A DNA stretch of 64,000 nt from an uncultured Eubacteriales bacterium. GTDB taxonomy: Bacteria > Bacillota > Clostridia > Christensenellales > Aristaeellaceae. Below, one piece after another: positions 46,195-55,367 of this stretch (the stretch's first letter is position 1; every line of letters begins with the position of its first letter). The notes beneath the pieces were generated by a model, which was given only the letters and a program-made list of their open reading frames with translations, was not told the origin of the DNA and searched no databases. The DNA is taken from assembly GCA_902764915.1 (NCBI GenBank), contig CACWXY010000011.1, positions 1 through 64,000 on the forward strand, read 5' to 3'. The position numbers and the translations under genes were made by a program.

Positions 46195-47258
46195 ACATGC
46201 ATTCCTTCCGCTTCCATGCGTGCGGCCAGCTTTCGTGTCTCCCGGATCAGGATTTCTGCCAGGTCGCCCTCTACGGTACGCGGGGCTTCGCCCTTAAGGA
46301 ACAGAGCACCCTTTCCGTCTCCGCCGGCAATGCCGATGTCGGCTTCCCGGGCTTCCCCGGGACCGTTGACGACACAGCCCATGACCGCTACCTTCAGAGG
46401 AACGCGGATATCCCGGAGCTCTGCTTCCACACGCCGGGCAATATCGAAAAGAGGAATCCTTGTGCGTCCGCAGGTGGGACAGGAGACAAACTGAATGCCA
46501 TCCCGGCGCAGGCCGACAGCGCGCAGGATCTGCAGGGCTGCTTCTGCCTCGGGGACGGGATCTCCGGTCAGAGATACACGAATGGTGTCTCCGATGCCGT
46601 CCAGCAGCAGACTGCCGATGCCGATAGCGCTTTTGATCGTGCCCTGGCCCGGAAGCCCGGCCTCGGTAACACCGACATGCAGCGGATAATCGCATGCCTG
46701 GCTGGCCAGGCGGTAGACCTCTACGGTTGTGCGCACGTCCGAAGCTTTCATGGACAGGACGATATCGGAAAAGTGCGCCTTTTCCAGCATCTGCGCATGT
46801 CGAAGGGCGCTTTCCAGCATACCCTTTGCCGTGACGCCGCCGTCGCGCTCCAGGATATCCTTCTCTACAGAGCCCGAATTGACGCCGATACGGATCGGAA
46901 TATGGTGCATGCGGGCGCAGTCCGCAAGCGCACGTACGTTTGCCTCTCCGCCGATATTGCCTGGATTGATGCGCAGCTTGGCAATGCCGTTCTCCGCGGC
47001 CATGATCGCCAGACGATGGTTGAAATGGATATCGGCAACCAATGGAACCGGGGATTCGTCGACAAGGGTACGCACTGCCTGTGCGCACTGTTCATCATAC
47101 ACGGAGACGCGTACCAGATCACAGCCATTTGTGGCCAGTGCCCGGATCTGGGAAAGCGTCTTCTCTGTATCCCGGGTATCGGTATTGGTCATGGACTGCA
47201 CCAGAACCGGCGCGCCGCCGCCAAGCTGCAGCGGCCCCACATGTACGGCCTGTGTCAT
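46191..47258 (-). CDS. ispG: 4-hydroxy-3-methylbut-2-enyl diphosphate synthase
   Basis: A 355-residue enzyme of the MEP isoprenoid pathway, converting MEcPP to HMBPP with an iron-sulphur cluster. The three cluster Cys are in FVSCPTCGRTRI and MGCVVNGPGEA; the C-terminal IGIAGGDGKGALF is also typical. The start ATG is 12 bases after the rseP stop, and the stop overlaps polC. Placed next to dxr, an earlier step of the same pathway. Confidence 0.96.
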   Translation of the reverse strand: MTQAVHVGPLQLGGGAPVLVQSMTNTDTRDTEKTLSQIRALATNGCDLVRVSVYDEQCAQAVRTLVDESPVPLVADIHFNHRLAIMAAENGIAKLRINPGNIGGEANVRALADCARMHHIPIRIGVNSGSVEKDILERDGGVTAKGMLESALRHAQMLEKAHFSDIVLSMKASDVRTTVEVYRLASQACDYPLHVGVTEAGLPGQGTIKSAIGIGSLLLDGIGDTIRVSLTGDPVPEAEAALQILRAVGLRRDGIQFVSCPTCGRTRIPLFDIARRVEAELRDIRVPLKVAVMGCVVNGPGEAREADIGIAGGDGKGALFLKGEAPRTVEGDLAEILIRETRKLAARMEAEGMHV

Positions 47259-47270
47259 GGTTCTTCCTCC

Positions 47271-48362
47271 TCAGCGCGTAAACAGCGCCATGATATCACG
47301 ATAGGTCAGGAAAATCATAAAAGCGAAGAGAAACACCATCCCGGCTATATGCACCACAGCCTCACGCTGGGGCGGGATTGGCTTGCGGCGGACGGCTTCC
47401 AGAACAAGGAACAGAAAGCGGGAACCGTCAAGCCCGGGAATGGGCAGAAGATTCATAATGCCGAGGTTAATGGAGATCACCACCAGAAGGTTCAGGAAGG
47501 CATCCAGCCCGCCGGAGCGCACCTGCTGGGAAACCAGGGATACGACACCGACCGGCCCGGAAGTCTGGTCCAGCCCCTGCCCGGTGGAAACCAGGTCTTT
47601 CAGGGCCTGAAGAATGGCACCGCCTGCATACGCGCACTCATCGAAGGCTTCCCGCATGGCCTCCAGTGGGGACACATGAATGGAAATTGCTTTCAGTGTG
47701 CCGTCAGGCGCAGCGGTTCGGGCAATGGCACCGCCGACGGTAATCCCGATGCGCGGGCGCTGATAATCCGGGTCATAGAAAGGCGTCAGGTCCATCTCCA
47801 GTGTATCGGCTGTGCGCAGCACCTGCAGATGCAGTGCCGCGTCGCCTTCCTTCCATCCGGCGATCATGTCGGTAAAGGGATCCAGACTGCGGGCAGTCAT
47901 GGACTGTCCGTTAATGGAGAGAACCACATCCCCTGGAAGCAGGCCTGCGGACTGTGCAGGGCTGTTTTCTTCAACACTGGAGACCATGGGCTGTATGGCA
48001 GAAATCCCATGGATGGAAAAGACCAGCATAAGCACAAGAAAAGCCAGGAGAAAGTTAAAGCCCGGCCCCATGAGGACGGTCAGCATACGCTTGTAGAGCT
48101 TCTGCCTGGGGAAGGCGCGTGGATCGTCCAGCGCGCTTTCGTCCGTTGTGTCTTCGCCATAGAAAGCGCAGAATCCGCCCAGCGGAATCAGCCGCAGGGA
48201 ATAGCGTGTTCCGCGCTTGCCTACACGGGACAGCAGCTTGGGGCCAAAGCCAATGGCATACTCGGCCACTTCAATTCCGCACAGACGTGCTGTCAGGAAA
48301 TGTCCGAACTCGTGAACCGTAATCAGAATACCAAGAAGCAGAAGAGCAATGAGTATATACAT
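47271..48362 (-). CDS. rseP: RIP site-2 zinc metalloprotease (RseP/RasP)
   Basis: A 363-residue integral-membrane protease. HEFGH near residue 17 gives the zinc His residues and catalytic Glu, a PDZ domain follows (about 130-200), and the third ligand motif is NLLPIPGLDGSR near 300. It cuts signal proteins such as anti-sigma factors within the membrane. The start follows the dxr stop by three bases. Confidence 0.95.
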   Translation of the reverse strand: MYILIALLLLGILITVHEFGHFLTARLCGIEVAEYAIGFGPKLLSRVGKRGTRYSLRLIPLGGFCAFYGEDTTDESALDDPRAFPRQKLYKRMLTVLMGPGFNFLLAFLVLMLVFSIHGISAIQPMVSSVEENSPAQSAGLLPGDVVLSINGQSMTARSLDPFTDMIAGWKEGDAALHLQVLRTADTLEMDLTPFYDPDYQRPRIGITVGGAIARTAAPDGTLKAISIHVSPLEAMREAFDECAYAGGAILQALKDLVSTGQGLDQTSGPVGVVSLVSQQVRSGGLDAFLNLLVVISINLGIMNLLPIPGLDGSRFLFLVLEAVRRKPIPPQREAVVHIAGMVFLFAFMIFLTYRDIMALFTR

Positions 48363-48365
48363 GCA

Positions 48366-49523
48366 TTACGCCCCCTCCTGGGAGGCAAGATACTTTCGGC
48401 TGGTCTCGCGGGCCAGTCGGTCAGCTGTGTAGATATCGTCAAGCGTATCCGCAGGAAGCGAAGGAAGACGGTCCAGGGCATGCATGACCGTGCGGGTAAT
48501 GGCGCCAAAGGGAATCCTGCCCGCGAGGAAAGCGGCGACTGCTTCCTCATTGGCACCGTTGAGTACGGTACAGGCAGCCCCGCCGGCATGCAGGCACTGG
48601 CGGGCCAGGGAAAGCGCCGGAAAGCGCACCGGGTCCTCCCGCTCAAAGGTCAGGGAGCCGATTTCAAACAGATCCAGCGACTTTGATCCTGTGGAAATAC
48701 GGTCAGGAAAATGCATGGCGTAAGCGATCGGCACACGCATGTCGGGTACACCGAGCTGGGCCAGGACGGCACCGTCTGCAAACTCTACGGCAGAGTGGAT
48801 GACACTCTGCGGATGAATAACGACCTGTATGTTATCGGGCGATACGTCAAACAGCCAGCGCGCCTCCATGATTTCCAATGCCTTGTTAAACATGGAAGCG
48901 GAATCAATGGTGATTTTCTGTCCCATGGACCAGTTGGGATGACGGAGTGCCTGTGCCGGTGTCGCACGGTCGATATCTTCTTTCTTCCATGTGCGGAACG
49001 GTCCGCCGGAAGCGGTCAGAAGAAGGCGTACGGGCGGGTTGCTGCCGCGGGTCTGCAGGCACTGAAATATCGCGGAGTGCTCCGAGTCTACGGGAAGAAG
49101 CGGTTTTCCGATGGCACTGGCTTTTTCCATGACCAGATGGCCGCCGGTGACAAGGGCTTCCTTGTTTGCCAGAAGCACCTGCCTGCGGGCATCCAGTGCG
49201 TCCATGACCGCGGGAAGCCCGGCAATGCCTACAACGCTCACCAGCACCATGTCACAGGGCACCTGTGCGGCAATGATGTGCAGTGCCTCCGGTCCCATGA
49301 CCCACTGGATATGTTTCAGATCCTGAGGAATCTCGCTCTCAGGAACAGGGTCCACCAGGCCGCAGACAGCGGGGTGATATCGCCGGGCCTGCTGGAACAG
49401 TTTCTCTTTCTGCGAGCGCGCACAGAGGGCGGCGACAGAAAACAGGTCCGGATGAAGGTCCACAATTTCCAGGGCCTGCGTGCCAATGGAACCGGTGGAA
49501 CCGAGAATGGACAATGACTGCAT
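48366..49523 (-). CDS. dxr: 1-deoxy-D-xylulose 5-phosphate reductoisomerase
   Basis: A 385-residue NADPH-dependent enzyme making 2-C-methyl-D-erythritol 4-phosphate, committed step of the MEP pathway. The NADP loop is LGSTGSIGTQALEIV at the N-terminus; the metal site is VDSEHSAIFQ near 146; LTASGGPFR and MGQKITIDSASM are also family motifs. GGAGG is 6 bases before the ATG. Confidence 0.97.
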   Translation of the reverse strand: MQSLSILGSTGSIGTQALEIVDLHPDLFSVAALCARSQKEKLFQQARRYHPAVCGLVDPVPESEIPQDLKHIQWVMGPEALHIIAAQVPCDMVLVSVVGIAGLPAVMDALDARRQVLLANKEALVTGGHLVMEKASAIGKPLLPVDSEHSAIFQCLQTRGSNPPVRLLLTASGGPFRTWKKEDIDRATPAQALRHPNWSMGQKITIDSASMFNKALEIMEARWLFDVSPDNIQVVIHPQSVIHSAVEFADGAVLAQLGVPDMRVPIAYAMHFPDRISTGSKSLDLFEIGSLTFEREDPVRFPALSLARQCLHAGGAACTVLNGANEEAVAAFLAGRIPFGAITRTVMHALDRLPSLPADTLDDIYTADRLARETSRKYLASQEGA

Positions 49524-49533
49524 AATGCCCTCC

Positions 49534-50355
49534 TTAGCCAGTGATCAGCCGGAAACACAGAACGACTATGGCCATGAATAAGATCGAGTCAAGACGGTCC
49601 AGCATACCGCCATGTCCGGGAAAAAGATTGGAGAAATCCTTGATACCGCAGTGGCGCTTGACCAGGGAGGCAAAAAGGTCGCCCATCTGCGCGGCGGCTC
49701 CGCCGATAAGTCCGATCAGCAGGTACTGCCACCAGGTGGGCAGCATCGGCCAGGTTGTCGGCGCGCACATGAGTCTTGCAATCAGGCCGATGGCCATGGC
49801 GCCGAAAAGAGAGCCTATAAGGCCGCCGACAGCGCCGGAAATGGTTTTGTTGGGACTGACCTCCGGACAGAACTTGGGCCCTTTCATACGGGAGCCCACG
49901 AGAAATGCCATGGAATCGCCGAGCACGGGGACAGCAACGAGAAGCGCAAAAAGCGTACGCTGTACGCTCAGCGGTTCGATGAGCGCCAGGCTGAGCACGG
50001 ACAGTCCGGGGAGCAGTATGGAGAACAGTGGCAGGAGGCTCATCAGCGCATCCTCGAGCTGAGGGTCCTTGCGGAAAAGCACGCACACGATCGTCAGAAG
50101 ACTGGCGGCCATAAGAATGGGGACTACGACCTTGTGCCCGAAGATCGCTGCCAGAGGAATGCACAGAATTGTAGCCAGCCAGGTAGGCCAGGATACCGGC
50201 CGGTGACCGGCTTTTCCCAGGGCACGGTATTCCTCATACAGGGCAAAGGTAAGACAGGCAAGAGCGCCTGTAGCCAGCACAAGCCTACCGAAATAGAGAA
50301 GGAAAAAGGCCATAGCTACAAGAAAGGCAGCGGTAACCAGACGCTTTTTCAGCAT
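49534..50355 (-). CDS. cdsA: Phosphatidate cytidylyltransferase
   Basis: A 273-residue membrane enzyme making CDP-diacylglycerol for phospholipid synthesis, with about eight hydrophobic helices. The C-terminal signature is KDFSNLFPGHGGMLDRLDS (about 245-263). GGGAGG lies 7 bases before the ATG. Normal length, standard operon position after uppS. Confidence 0.95.
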   Translation of the reverse strand: MLKKRLVTAAFLVAMAFFLLYFGRLVLATGALACLTFALYEEYRALGKAGHRPVSWPTWLATILCIPLAAIFGHKVVVPILMAASLLTIVCVLFRKDPQLEDALMSLLPLFSILLPGLSVLSLALIEPLSVQRTLFALLVAVPVLGDSMAFLVGSRMKGPKFCPEVSPNKTISGAVGGLIGSLFGAMAIGLIARLMCAPTTWPMLPTWWQYLLIGLIGGAAAQMGDLFASLVKRHCGIKDFSNLFPGHGGMLDRLDSILFMAIVVLCFRLITG

Positions 50356-50379
50356 AGCGTTTCCTCCCGGATCAAAGGA

Positions 50380-51144
50380 TTATTGACGGCCGCCAAAGCG
50401 ACGCTGTCTGCCGCTGAAAGACTCCAGGGCACTGTCATAGTCCGCAATGGTAAAATCAGGCCATAGAACCTTGGGAAATGTGAACTCCGCATAGGCGCAC
50501 TGATAGAGAAAGAAATTGCTCAGGCGCATTTCTCCGCTGGTGCGGATGAGCAGATCCACATCGCTCTGACCGGCGGTATACAGACAGTTGGAGAAATCTT
50601 CCTCTGTAATCGTCCGGGGGTCCAGTTCTCCGCGCTGAGCGCGCAGTGCCAGTATCTGTGCGGCACGTACGATCTCTGCGCGCCCGCCGTAATTGATGGC
50701 GATATTCAGATTCAGCCCTGTGTTGTGGGCTGTGCGCTCTTCGGCAAGCACCAGAGTGGTACGCTGCTTTTCGGGAAGTCGGGACTTGTCTCCCAGAATC
50801 CGGATCCGCACATTCTTTGCATCGAGCTCATCAATTTCGGAGGCGAAGAAGTCGAGAATCAGCTGCATCAGCGCGTTGACTTCCTCCACAGGACGGGACC
50901 AGTTTTCTGTGGAAAAGGCATACAGGGACAGGGAATGAATTCCCAGATCATCGGTATGCCGTATGATCTCCCGCAGTGTTTCCGTGCCCTGCTTATGACC
51001 TTTGGATACAGAATAGTGATGATTTTTGGCCCAGCGGCCGTTGCCGTCCATGATAATGGCAACGTGCTCCGGAAGCCGGGTGAAGTCTTCGGCTTTCTTG
51101 GGACTTTTCTTGATTTTGATGGGATGGGGGAGTCCAAGCTGCAT
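50380..51144 (-). CDS. uppS: Isoprenyl transferase (undecaprenyl diphosphate synthase)
   Basis: A 254-residue cis-prenyltransferase that builds the C55 lipid carrier for peptidoglycan. The motif HVAIIMDGNGRWAK holds the catalytic Asp and Arg; IAINYGGRAEIV and RTSGEMRLSNFFLYQ are the other conserved blocks. GGAGG is 6 bases before the ATG. Confidence 0.96.
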   Translation of the reverse strand: MQLGLPHPIKIKKSPKKAEDFTRLPEHVAIIMDGNGRWAKNHHYSVSKGHKQGTETLREIIRHTDDLGIHSLSLYAFSTENWSRPVEEVNALMQLILDFFASEIDELDAKNVRIRILGDKSRLPEKQRTTLVLAEERTAHNTGLNLNIAINYGGRAEIVRAAQILALRAQRGELDPRTITEEDFSNCLYTAGQSDVDLLIRTSGEMRLSNFFLYQCAYAEFTFPKVLWPDFTIADYDSALESFSGRQRRFGGRQ

Positions 51145-51186
51145 AGCATACCTCCGGGATAAAGTGGGAAAAATGCGCAGGCCCTC

Positions 51187-51405
51187 TTACGGTACCTGCG
51201 CATGCGTATCGTGACAGACGGGGTCTTCCCGGCATGAAGTGAGAAAAGGTGCGACTGTCAGCTCGGTGGGCGTGACGCGCACAACGCGCATGTCACCCTC
51301 CTCACGACCGCGCTGCCGACGCGTGACAGACAGTTTCCAGTCATTTTTCTCACACAGCCGAAGGGCTTCCGACAGAGGAAGCCCCAGAAGCATGTCCGGA
51401 TTCAA
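51187..51405 (-). CDS. Small protein of unknown function between frr and uppS
   Basis: A 72-residue protein whose ATG overlaps the frr stop (ATGA), indicating real coupled translation. Its first part (LGLPLSEALRLCEKNDWKLS) resembles a single PASTA-like or FeoA-like small fold, followed by a basic stretch. I do not recognise the family. Conserved position in an essential operon suggests a genuine gene. Confidence 0.6.
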   Translation of the reverse strand: MNPDMLLGLPLSEALRLCEKNDWKLSVTRRQRGREEGDMRVVRVTPTELTVAPFLTSCREDPVCHDTHAQVP

Positions 51406-51962
51406 ACTTCCATGATCTCCTTTTCCTTGGCGGCACAGATTTCGTCCACATCCTTGATGGCCTTATCGGTGATCTTCTGGATGTCTTCCTCGGCCTTGCG
51501 CTGATCGTCTTCGGTGATCTCAGAGTTTTTCTTCAGTTTACGGAACTGTTCGACGCTGTCGCGGCGGATGGAGCGCACGGCCACCTTGGCTTCCTCAGCG
51601 CTCTTGCGGGCTACCTTGGTCAGTTCCTTGCGGCGTTCCTCATTGGTGGGCGGGAATACCAGACGGATAATCTTGCCGTCATTGGAGGGATTGATGCCCA
51701 GATCGCTCTTCTGGATGGCCTTTTCAATCGCAGGAATCATTTTGGCTTCCCAGGGATTGATAACCAGCAGCCGGGCTTCCGGAGAGGAAATGCCGGCTAC
51801 CTGATTGATAGGTGTCTGGGAACCGTAGTAGTCCACGGTAATCTTGTCCAGCATCTGCGGGTTCGCCCGGCCGGCGCGCAGGGAAATCATTTCCTTCTGG
51901 TACACGTCGCATGTTTTGCGCATCTTGTCTTTGGCAGTACTCAGTATTTCATCTACAGTCAT
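51402..51962 (-). CDS. frr: Ribosome recycling factor
   Basis: A 186-residue protein that, with EF-G, splits post-termination ribosomes. The long three-helix bundle and the central YYGSQTPINQVAGIS motif are diagnostic. The ATG at 51962 has AAGGAGG 8 bases upstream; the longer frame to 52058 crosses the promoter and is rejected. First gene of the frr-to-polC transcript. Confidence 0.97.
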   Translation of the reverse strand: MTVDEILSTAKDKMRKTCDVYQKEMISLRAGRANPQMLDKITVDYYGSQTPINQVAGISSPEARLLVINPWEAKMIPAIEKAIQKSDLGINPSNDGKIIRLVFPPTNEERRKELTKVARKSAEEAKVAVRSIRRDSVEQFRKLKKNSEITEDDQRKAEEDIQKITDKAIKDVDEICAAKEKEIMEV

Positions 51963-52010
51963 GGCATTGGCCTCCTTCAGTCTATATAGCTGCGGTATTT
52001 CGCTGTGCGT

Positions 52011-52039
52011 ATTATAGCGGACAGGCCTGCATATGGCAA
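52011..52039 (-). promoter_or_regulatory. Sigma-A promoter of the frr-polC operon
   Basis: On the minus strand TTGCCA, 17 bases, TATAAT, about 49 bases before frr and just downstream of the pyrH terminator. Confidence 0.78.
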
Positions 52040-52054
52040 GCGCAGATCTTCTGC

Positions 52055-52079
52055 GCAAAAAAAGAGCCCGAAGGCTCTT
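52055..52079 (-). terminator. Terminator after pyrH
   Basis: AAGAGCC, loop TTCG, GGCTCTT, then a run of T on the minus strand. It splits pyrH from the frr operon although these genes are often joined. Confidence 0.9.
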
Positions 52080-52792
52080 CAGGGATGAACAATGGTTCCC
52101 AGGGCCTCGCCCTCCAGAACGCGTACAAGATTCTGCGGATCATCCAGTCCGAAAACACGGATCTGCGGCAGATGCTGCTCCTGGCAGAGCTGGAAGGCGG
52201 CGGCATCCATGACCTTCAGTCCCAGGCGCAGGGCTTCATCATAGGTGATGTCAGGAATCAGGTGTGCAGTGGGGTCCATCCGCGGATCGGCGGAGTATAC
52301 ACCGTCAATATTCTTGGCCATCAGAATGGCGTCGCACTCAGTCTCCAGGGCACGCAGTACGACGGCGGTATCAGTCGAGAAGAACGGATTCCCGGAGCCT
52401 GCACCGAAGAGAACAATGTGGCCTTCCTCCATCAGCGAACGCGCACGGATGGCGTGAAAGGGTTCACAGAAGCGATGCATGTCCACAGCGCTCATGACGG
52501 TGGCCTGCAGGCCTTCCTTGCGCAGCGCATCCGACATGCACAGACAGTTGATGACGGTTCCCAGCATACCCATCTGATCCGCTATCGTGGCATCCATATT
52601 GGCACTGGGCCCCTGGCGGCCGCGCCAGATGTTGCCGGCACCGATCACGATCCCGATCTGGGTTCCGGTATCATGCATCTGACGGATAATCCCGGCCATT
52701 TCCCGGACCTTGTCAAAATCGAACAGGTCTTTTTCACCCTTGAGTGCTTCACCGGAAAGCTTGAGCATTACACGACGATAGGTTGTCTTCAT
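52079..52792 (-). CDS. pyrH: UMP kinase
   Basis: A 237-residue amino-acid-kinase-fold enzyme phosphorylating UMP to UDP. N-terminal MLKLSGEAL, the GAGNIWRG motif near 55, and GSGNPFFSTDTAVVLRA in the middle mark the family. GGAG is 7 bases before the ATG at 52792; a longer start at 52855 lies within the stop region of tsf and is rejected. Confidence 0.96.
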   Translation of the reverse strand: MKTTYRRVMLKLSGEALKGEKDLFDFDKVREMAGIIRQMHDTGTQIGIVIGAGNIWRGRQGPSANMDATIADQMGMLGTVINCLCMSDALRKEGLQATVMSAVDMHRFCEPFHAIRARSLMEEGHIVLFGAGSGNPFFSTDTAVVLRALETECDAILMAKNIDGVYSADPRMDPTAHLIPDITYDEALRLGLKVMDAAAFQLCQEQHLPQIRVFGLDDPQNLVRVLEGEALGTIVHP

Positions 52793-52857
52793 GAACGGCT
52801 CCTTTCTGTGCACAGAAAAACTGGGAACTGCGGCAAGCAGTCCCCAGTGTACCATAC

Positions 52858-53787
52858 TTACGCCTTCTGCATGGCGGCGATTTCCGCTGCCAGGTCATCC
52901 TTGCGCTTTTCGATGCCTTCACCGCGCTCAAAGCGGGCAAAGCGCACTACATCCACGGGAGCGCCGGCTTTCTTGGCGACTTCTGCCATGTATCCCTTGA
53001 TGTCCTTGTCGGGATCCTTGACGAAGGCCTGATCCAGCAGGCAGACTTCCTTGTAGTACTTTTCGATCTGACCATCGACAATGCGGTCCACAATCTTTTC
53101 GGGCTTGCCGGACTCGATAGCCTTGGCGCGCTGAATCTCGCGTTCCTTATCCAGCTTTTCGGTGTCGACTTCCTCGCGGCGAACGGCTTCGGGCTTGGCA
53201 GCCGCGATCTGCAGCGCCAGGTCATGCGCAAACTGCTTCACGTCTTCGCTTTCCTTGCCGTTTTCGTCGGTGGCGACTTCCACCAGAACGCCGACCTTGC
53301 CACCCATGTGGATGTAAGTGGATACGATGCCTTCGGTCTTGAAGCGGGCAAAACGGCGTACGGAAATCTTTTCGCCGATCGCCACGGTGGCCTCAGATAC
53401 GAGGTCGGAGATGGTCTTGGTTTCGTCATCTACGAACTTCTGCGCCATCAAGGCATCCACGTCAGCGGGATCAGCCTTGGCAATGTGCTTGGCTACATTG
53501 TTGGCAAAGGACATGAAGTTGTCGGTCTTGGCGACAAAGTCGGTCTCGCAGTTGACTTCCACAATCACGCCAGTGCATCCGCAGGGCGTCACATACTGGG
53601 CGACAACGCCTTCCGCGGCTACGCGGTTGGCCTTCTTGGCAGCCTGAGCCAGTCCCTTTTCACGGAGCCAGTCGATTGCCTTGTCCATATCGCCTTCCGC
53701 AGCCAGCAGGGCCTTCTTGCAGTCCATCATACCGGCATTGGTGCGCTCACGAAGTTCTTTTACCATTGCAGCTGTTACAGCGGCCAT
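52858..53787 (-). CDS. tsf: Elongation factor Ts
   Basis: A 309-residue nucleotide-exchange factor for EF-Tu. The N-terminal UBA-like part has [19 protein letters not shown], and [11 protein letters not shown] is the strongly conserved core motif. Starts 37 bases after rpsB, forming the usual rpsB-tsf unit. Confidence 0.97.
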   Translation of the reverse strand: MAAVTAAMVKELRERTNAGMMDCKKALLAAEGDMDKAIDWLREKGLAQAAKKANRVAAEGVVAQYVTPCGCTGVIVEVNCETDFVAKTDNFMSFANNVAKHIAKADPADVDALMAQKFVDDETKTISDLVSEATVAIGEKISVRRFARFKTEGIVSTYIHMGGKVGVLVEVATDENGKESEDVKQFAHDLALQIAAAKPEAVRREEVDTEKLDKEREIQRAKAIESGKPEKIVDRIVDGQIEKYYKEVCLLDQAFVKDPDKDIKGYMAEVAKKAGAPVDVVRFARFERGEGIEKRKDDLAAEIAAMQKA

Positions 53788-53823
53788 GTGTATTCACCCT
53801 TTCATCTGATTCTCTGGGAATGC

Positions 53824-54558
53824 TTACTGTTCCTCCGCAGCGGCGGGAGCTTCCACAGCTTCCGGCTCGGACTGTTCGCCCTGCTTGCCTTCCAGGACGG
53901 CGTCGGCCATCTTGCCGGCGATCAGCTTGACAGCGCGGATGGCGTCGTCATTGCCGGGAATCACATAATCCACTTCATCGGGATCGCAGTTGGTGTCTAC
54001 GATGGCCACGATCGGGATGTTCAGCTTGCGGGCTTCGGCTACGGCAATGTGCTCCTTGCGGGGGTCAACCACAAACAGCGCGCCGGGGAGCTTCTTCATT
54101 TCACGGATGCCGCCCAGGTTGATTTCGAGCTTTTCACGCTCATGGTTCAGCTTGGCGACTTCCTTCTTGGGAAGCACATCAAACTGGCCGCTGGTTTCCA
54201 TGCGATCGATCTGGTTCAGACGGTCAATACGGGTGCGGATGGTGCGGAAGTTGGTCAGCATGCCGCCCAGCCAGCGGTTGTTGACATAGTACATATTGCA
54301 TCTCTTGGCTTCGGATTCGATGGATTCCTGGGCCTGCTTCTTGGTGCCGACGAACAGGATGGACTTGCCTTCCATAGCTACGTCGCGCACGAATGCGTAC
54401 GCTTCATCAACCTTCTTGACGGTCTTCTGCAGGTCGATGATGTAGATGCCGTTGCGTTCAGTGAAGATGTACTGTGCCATCTTCGGATTCCAGCGGCGGG
54501 TCTGGTGGCCAAAGTGCACACCAGCTTCGAGCAGCTGTTTCATGGAGATAACTGCCAT
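53824..54558 (-). CDS. rpsB: 30S ribosomal protein S2
   Basis: A 244-residue small-subunit protein. It starts [19 protein letters not shown], with the family motifs [20 protein letters not shown] and [12 protein letters not shown]. An acidic Ala/Glu-rich tail of about 15 residues. AAGGAGG is 8 bases before the ATG at 54558. The untranslated leader of about 90 bases could carry an S2 autoregulatory structure, which I have not folded. Confidence 0.97.
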   Translation of the reverse strand: MAVISMKQLLEAGVHFGHQTRRWNPKMAQYIFTERNGIYIIDLQKTVKKVDEAYAFVRDVAMEGKSILFVGTKKQAQESIESEAKRCNMYYVNNRWLGGMLTNFRTIRTRIDRLNQIDRMETSGQFDVLPKKEVAKLNHEREKLEINLGGIREMKKLPGALFVVDPRKEHIAVAEARKLNIPIVAIVDTNCDPDEVDYVIPGNDDAIRAVKLIAGKMADAVLEGKQGEQSEPEAVEAPAAAEEQ

Positions 54559-54655
54559 AAGGGGATTCCTCCTTGTTATTTTCCACCCTCCGCTCATCGC
54601 CTGGCGACAGTGATAGGCACAAGGATTCAGGAGCGAAGGTGCGTAATCGCATGGC

Positions 54656-54684
54656 ATCTTAGCAGATCACTGCGCGTACTGCAA
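54656..54684 (-). promoter_or_regulatory. Probable promoter of rpsB-tsf
   Basis: On the minus strand TTGCAG, 17 bases, TAAGAT. A second candidate, TATAAC at about 54689-54694, lies just upstream, so the operon may have two promoters. Confidence 0.55.
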
Positions 54685-54738
54685 GGGTTATATCAGAAAA
54701 ATGTGTAAAAAGTCATGCAATACAAATGACAGGTACTA

Positions 54739-54768
54739 TTGCAATCAAAGAGAAAGGTGCAATACAAT
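54739..54768 (+). promoter_or_regulatory. Promoter of the GNAT gene at 54798
   Basis: TTGCAA, 18 bases, TACAAT; transcription would start near 54775. Confidence 0.6.
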
Positions 54769-54797
54769 GCCTTTGTCAGACAGAAAGGAAGATGGGT

Positions 54798-55292
54798 ATG
54801 CAGATTCGAAAGTCAACGCCGGAAGACCTGGAGCGGATGCTGGAAATCTATGCCTGTGCGAGAGCATTTATGGCAAAGACCGGGAATCCGCGGCAATGGG
54901 GCCCCAACCAGTGGCCGCCCAGGGCGCTTCTGGAGCAGGATATCCGGTCCGGTGACAGCTATGTGTGCGAAGAGAACGGACGCGTGGTGGGTACGTTCTA
55001 TTTTGTGCAGGGCAAGGATATCGAGCCGACCTATGCGGTGATTGAAGACGGCGCATGGCTGTGTGATGCGCCATACGGCGTAGTGCACCGCATAGCGGGC
55101 GATGGCTCCGTCAAGGGAATCGGAAGCTTCTGCATTGCCTGGGCCTATGACCAGTGCCATCACCTGCGCATTGATACGCATGCAGACAACCGGGTGATGC
55201 AGGGACTGCTGCATAAGCTTGGCTTTACGCACTGCGGTACGATCTATGTCCATGAGGACCATGATCCGCGGCTGGCTTATGAGAAGGTCTGA
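54798..55292 (+). CDS. GNAT-family N-acetyltransferase
   Basis: A 164-residue acetyltransferase with the fold order typical of GNATs; IRKSTPEDLERMLEIYACAR at the start and IDTHADNRVMQGLLHKLGF near the end, a motif shared by YjdJ/ElaA-like members. The usual motif A loop is replaced by a region DGSVKGIGSFCIAWAYDQC. AAAGGAAG is 6 bases before the ATG at 54798; the ATG at 54792 is too close to that site. The substrate is unknown. Confidence 0.85.
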   Translation: MQIRKSTPEDLERMLEIYACARAFMAKTGNPRQWGPNQWPPRALLEQDIRSGDSYVCEENGRVVGTFYFVQGKDIEPTYAVIEDGAWLCDAPYGVVHRIAGDGSVKGIGSFCIAWAYDQCHHLRIDTHADNRVMQGLLHKLGFTHCGTIYVHEDHDPRLAYEKV

Positions 55293-55367
55293 AAAGAACA
55301 GGCATTGTAGAGGAGACCAAAGGACATAAGTGCGGCTAAGGCTGATGTACTTTTTTATTGCTGCTTT

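Noticed and set aside
46197-48686. 829-codon plus-strand frame antisense to ispG and rseP
   Set aside because: Long antisense frames are common in this GC-rich codon usage; both minus genes carry their family motifs.
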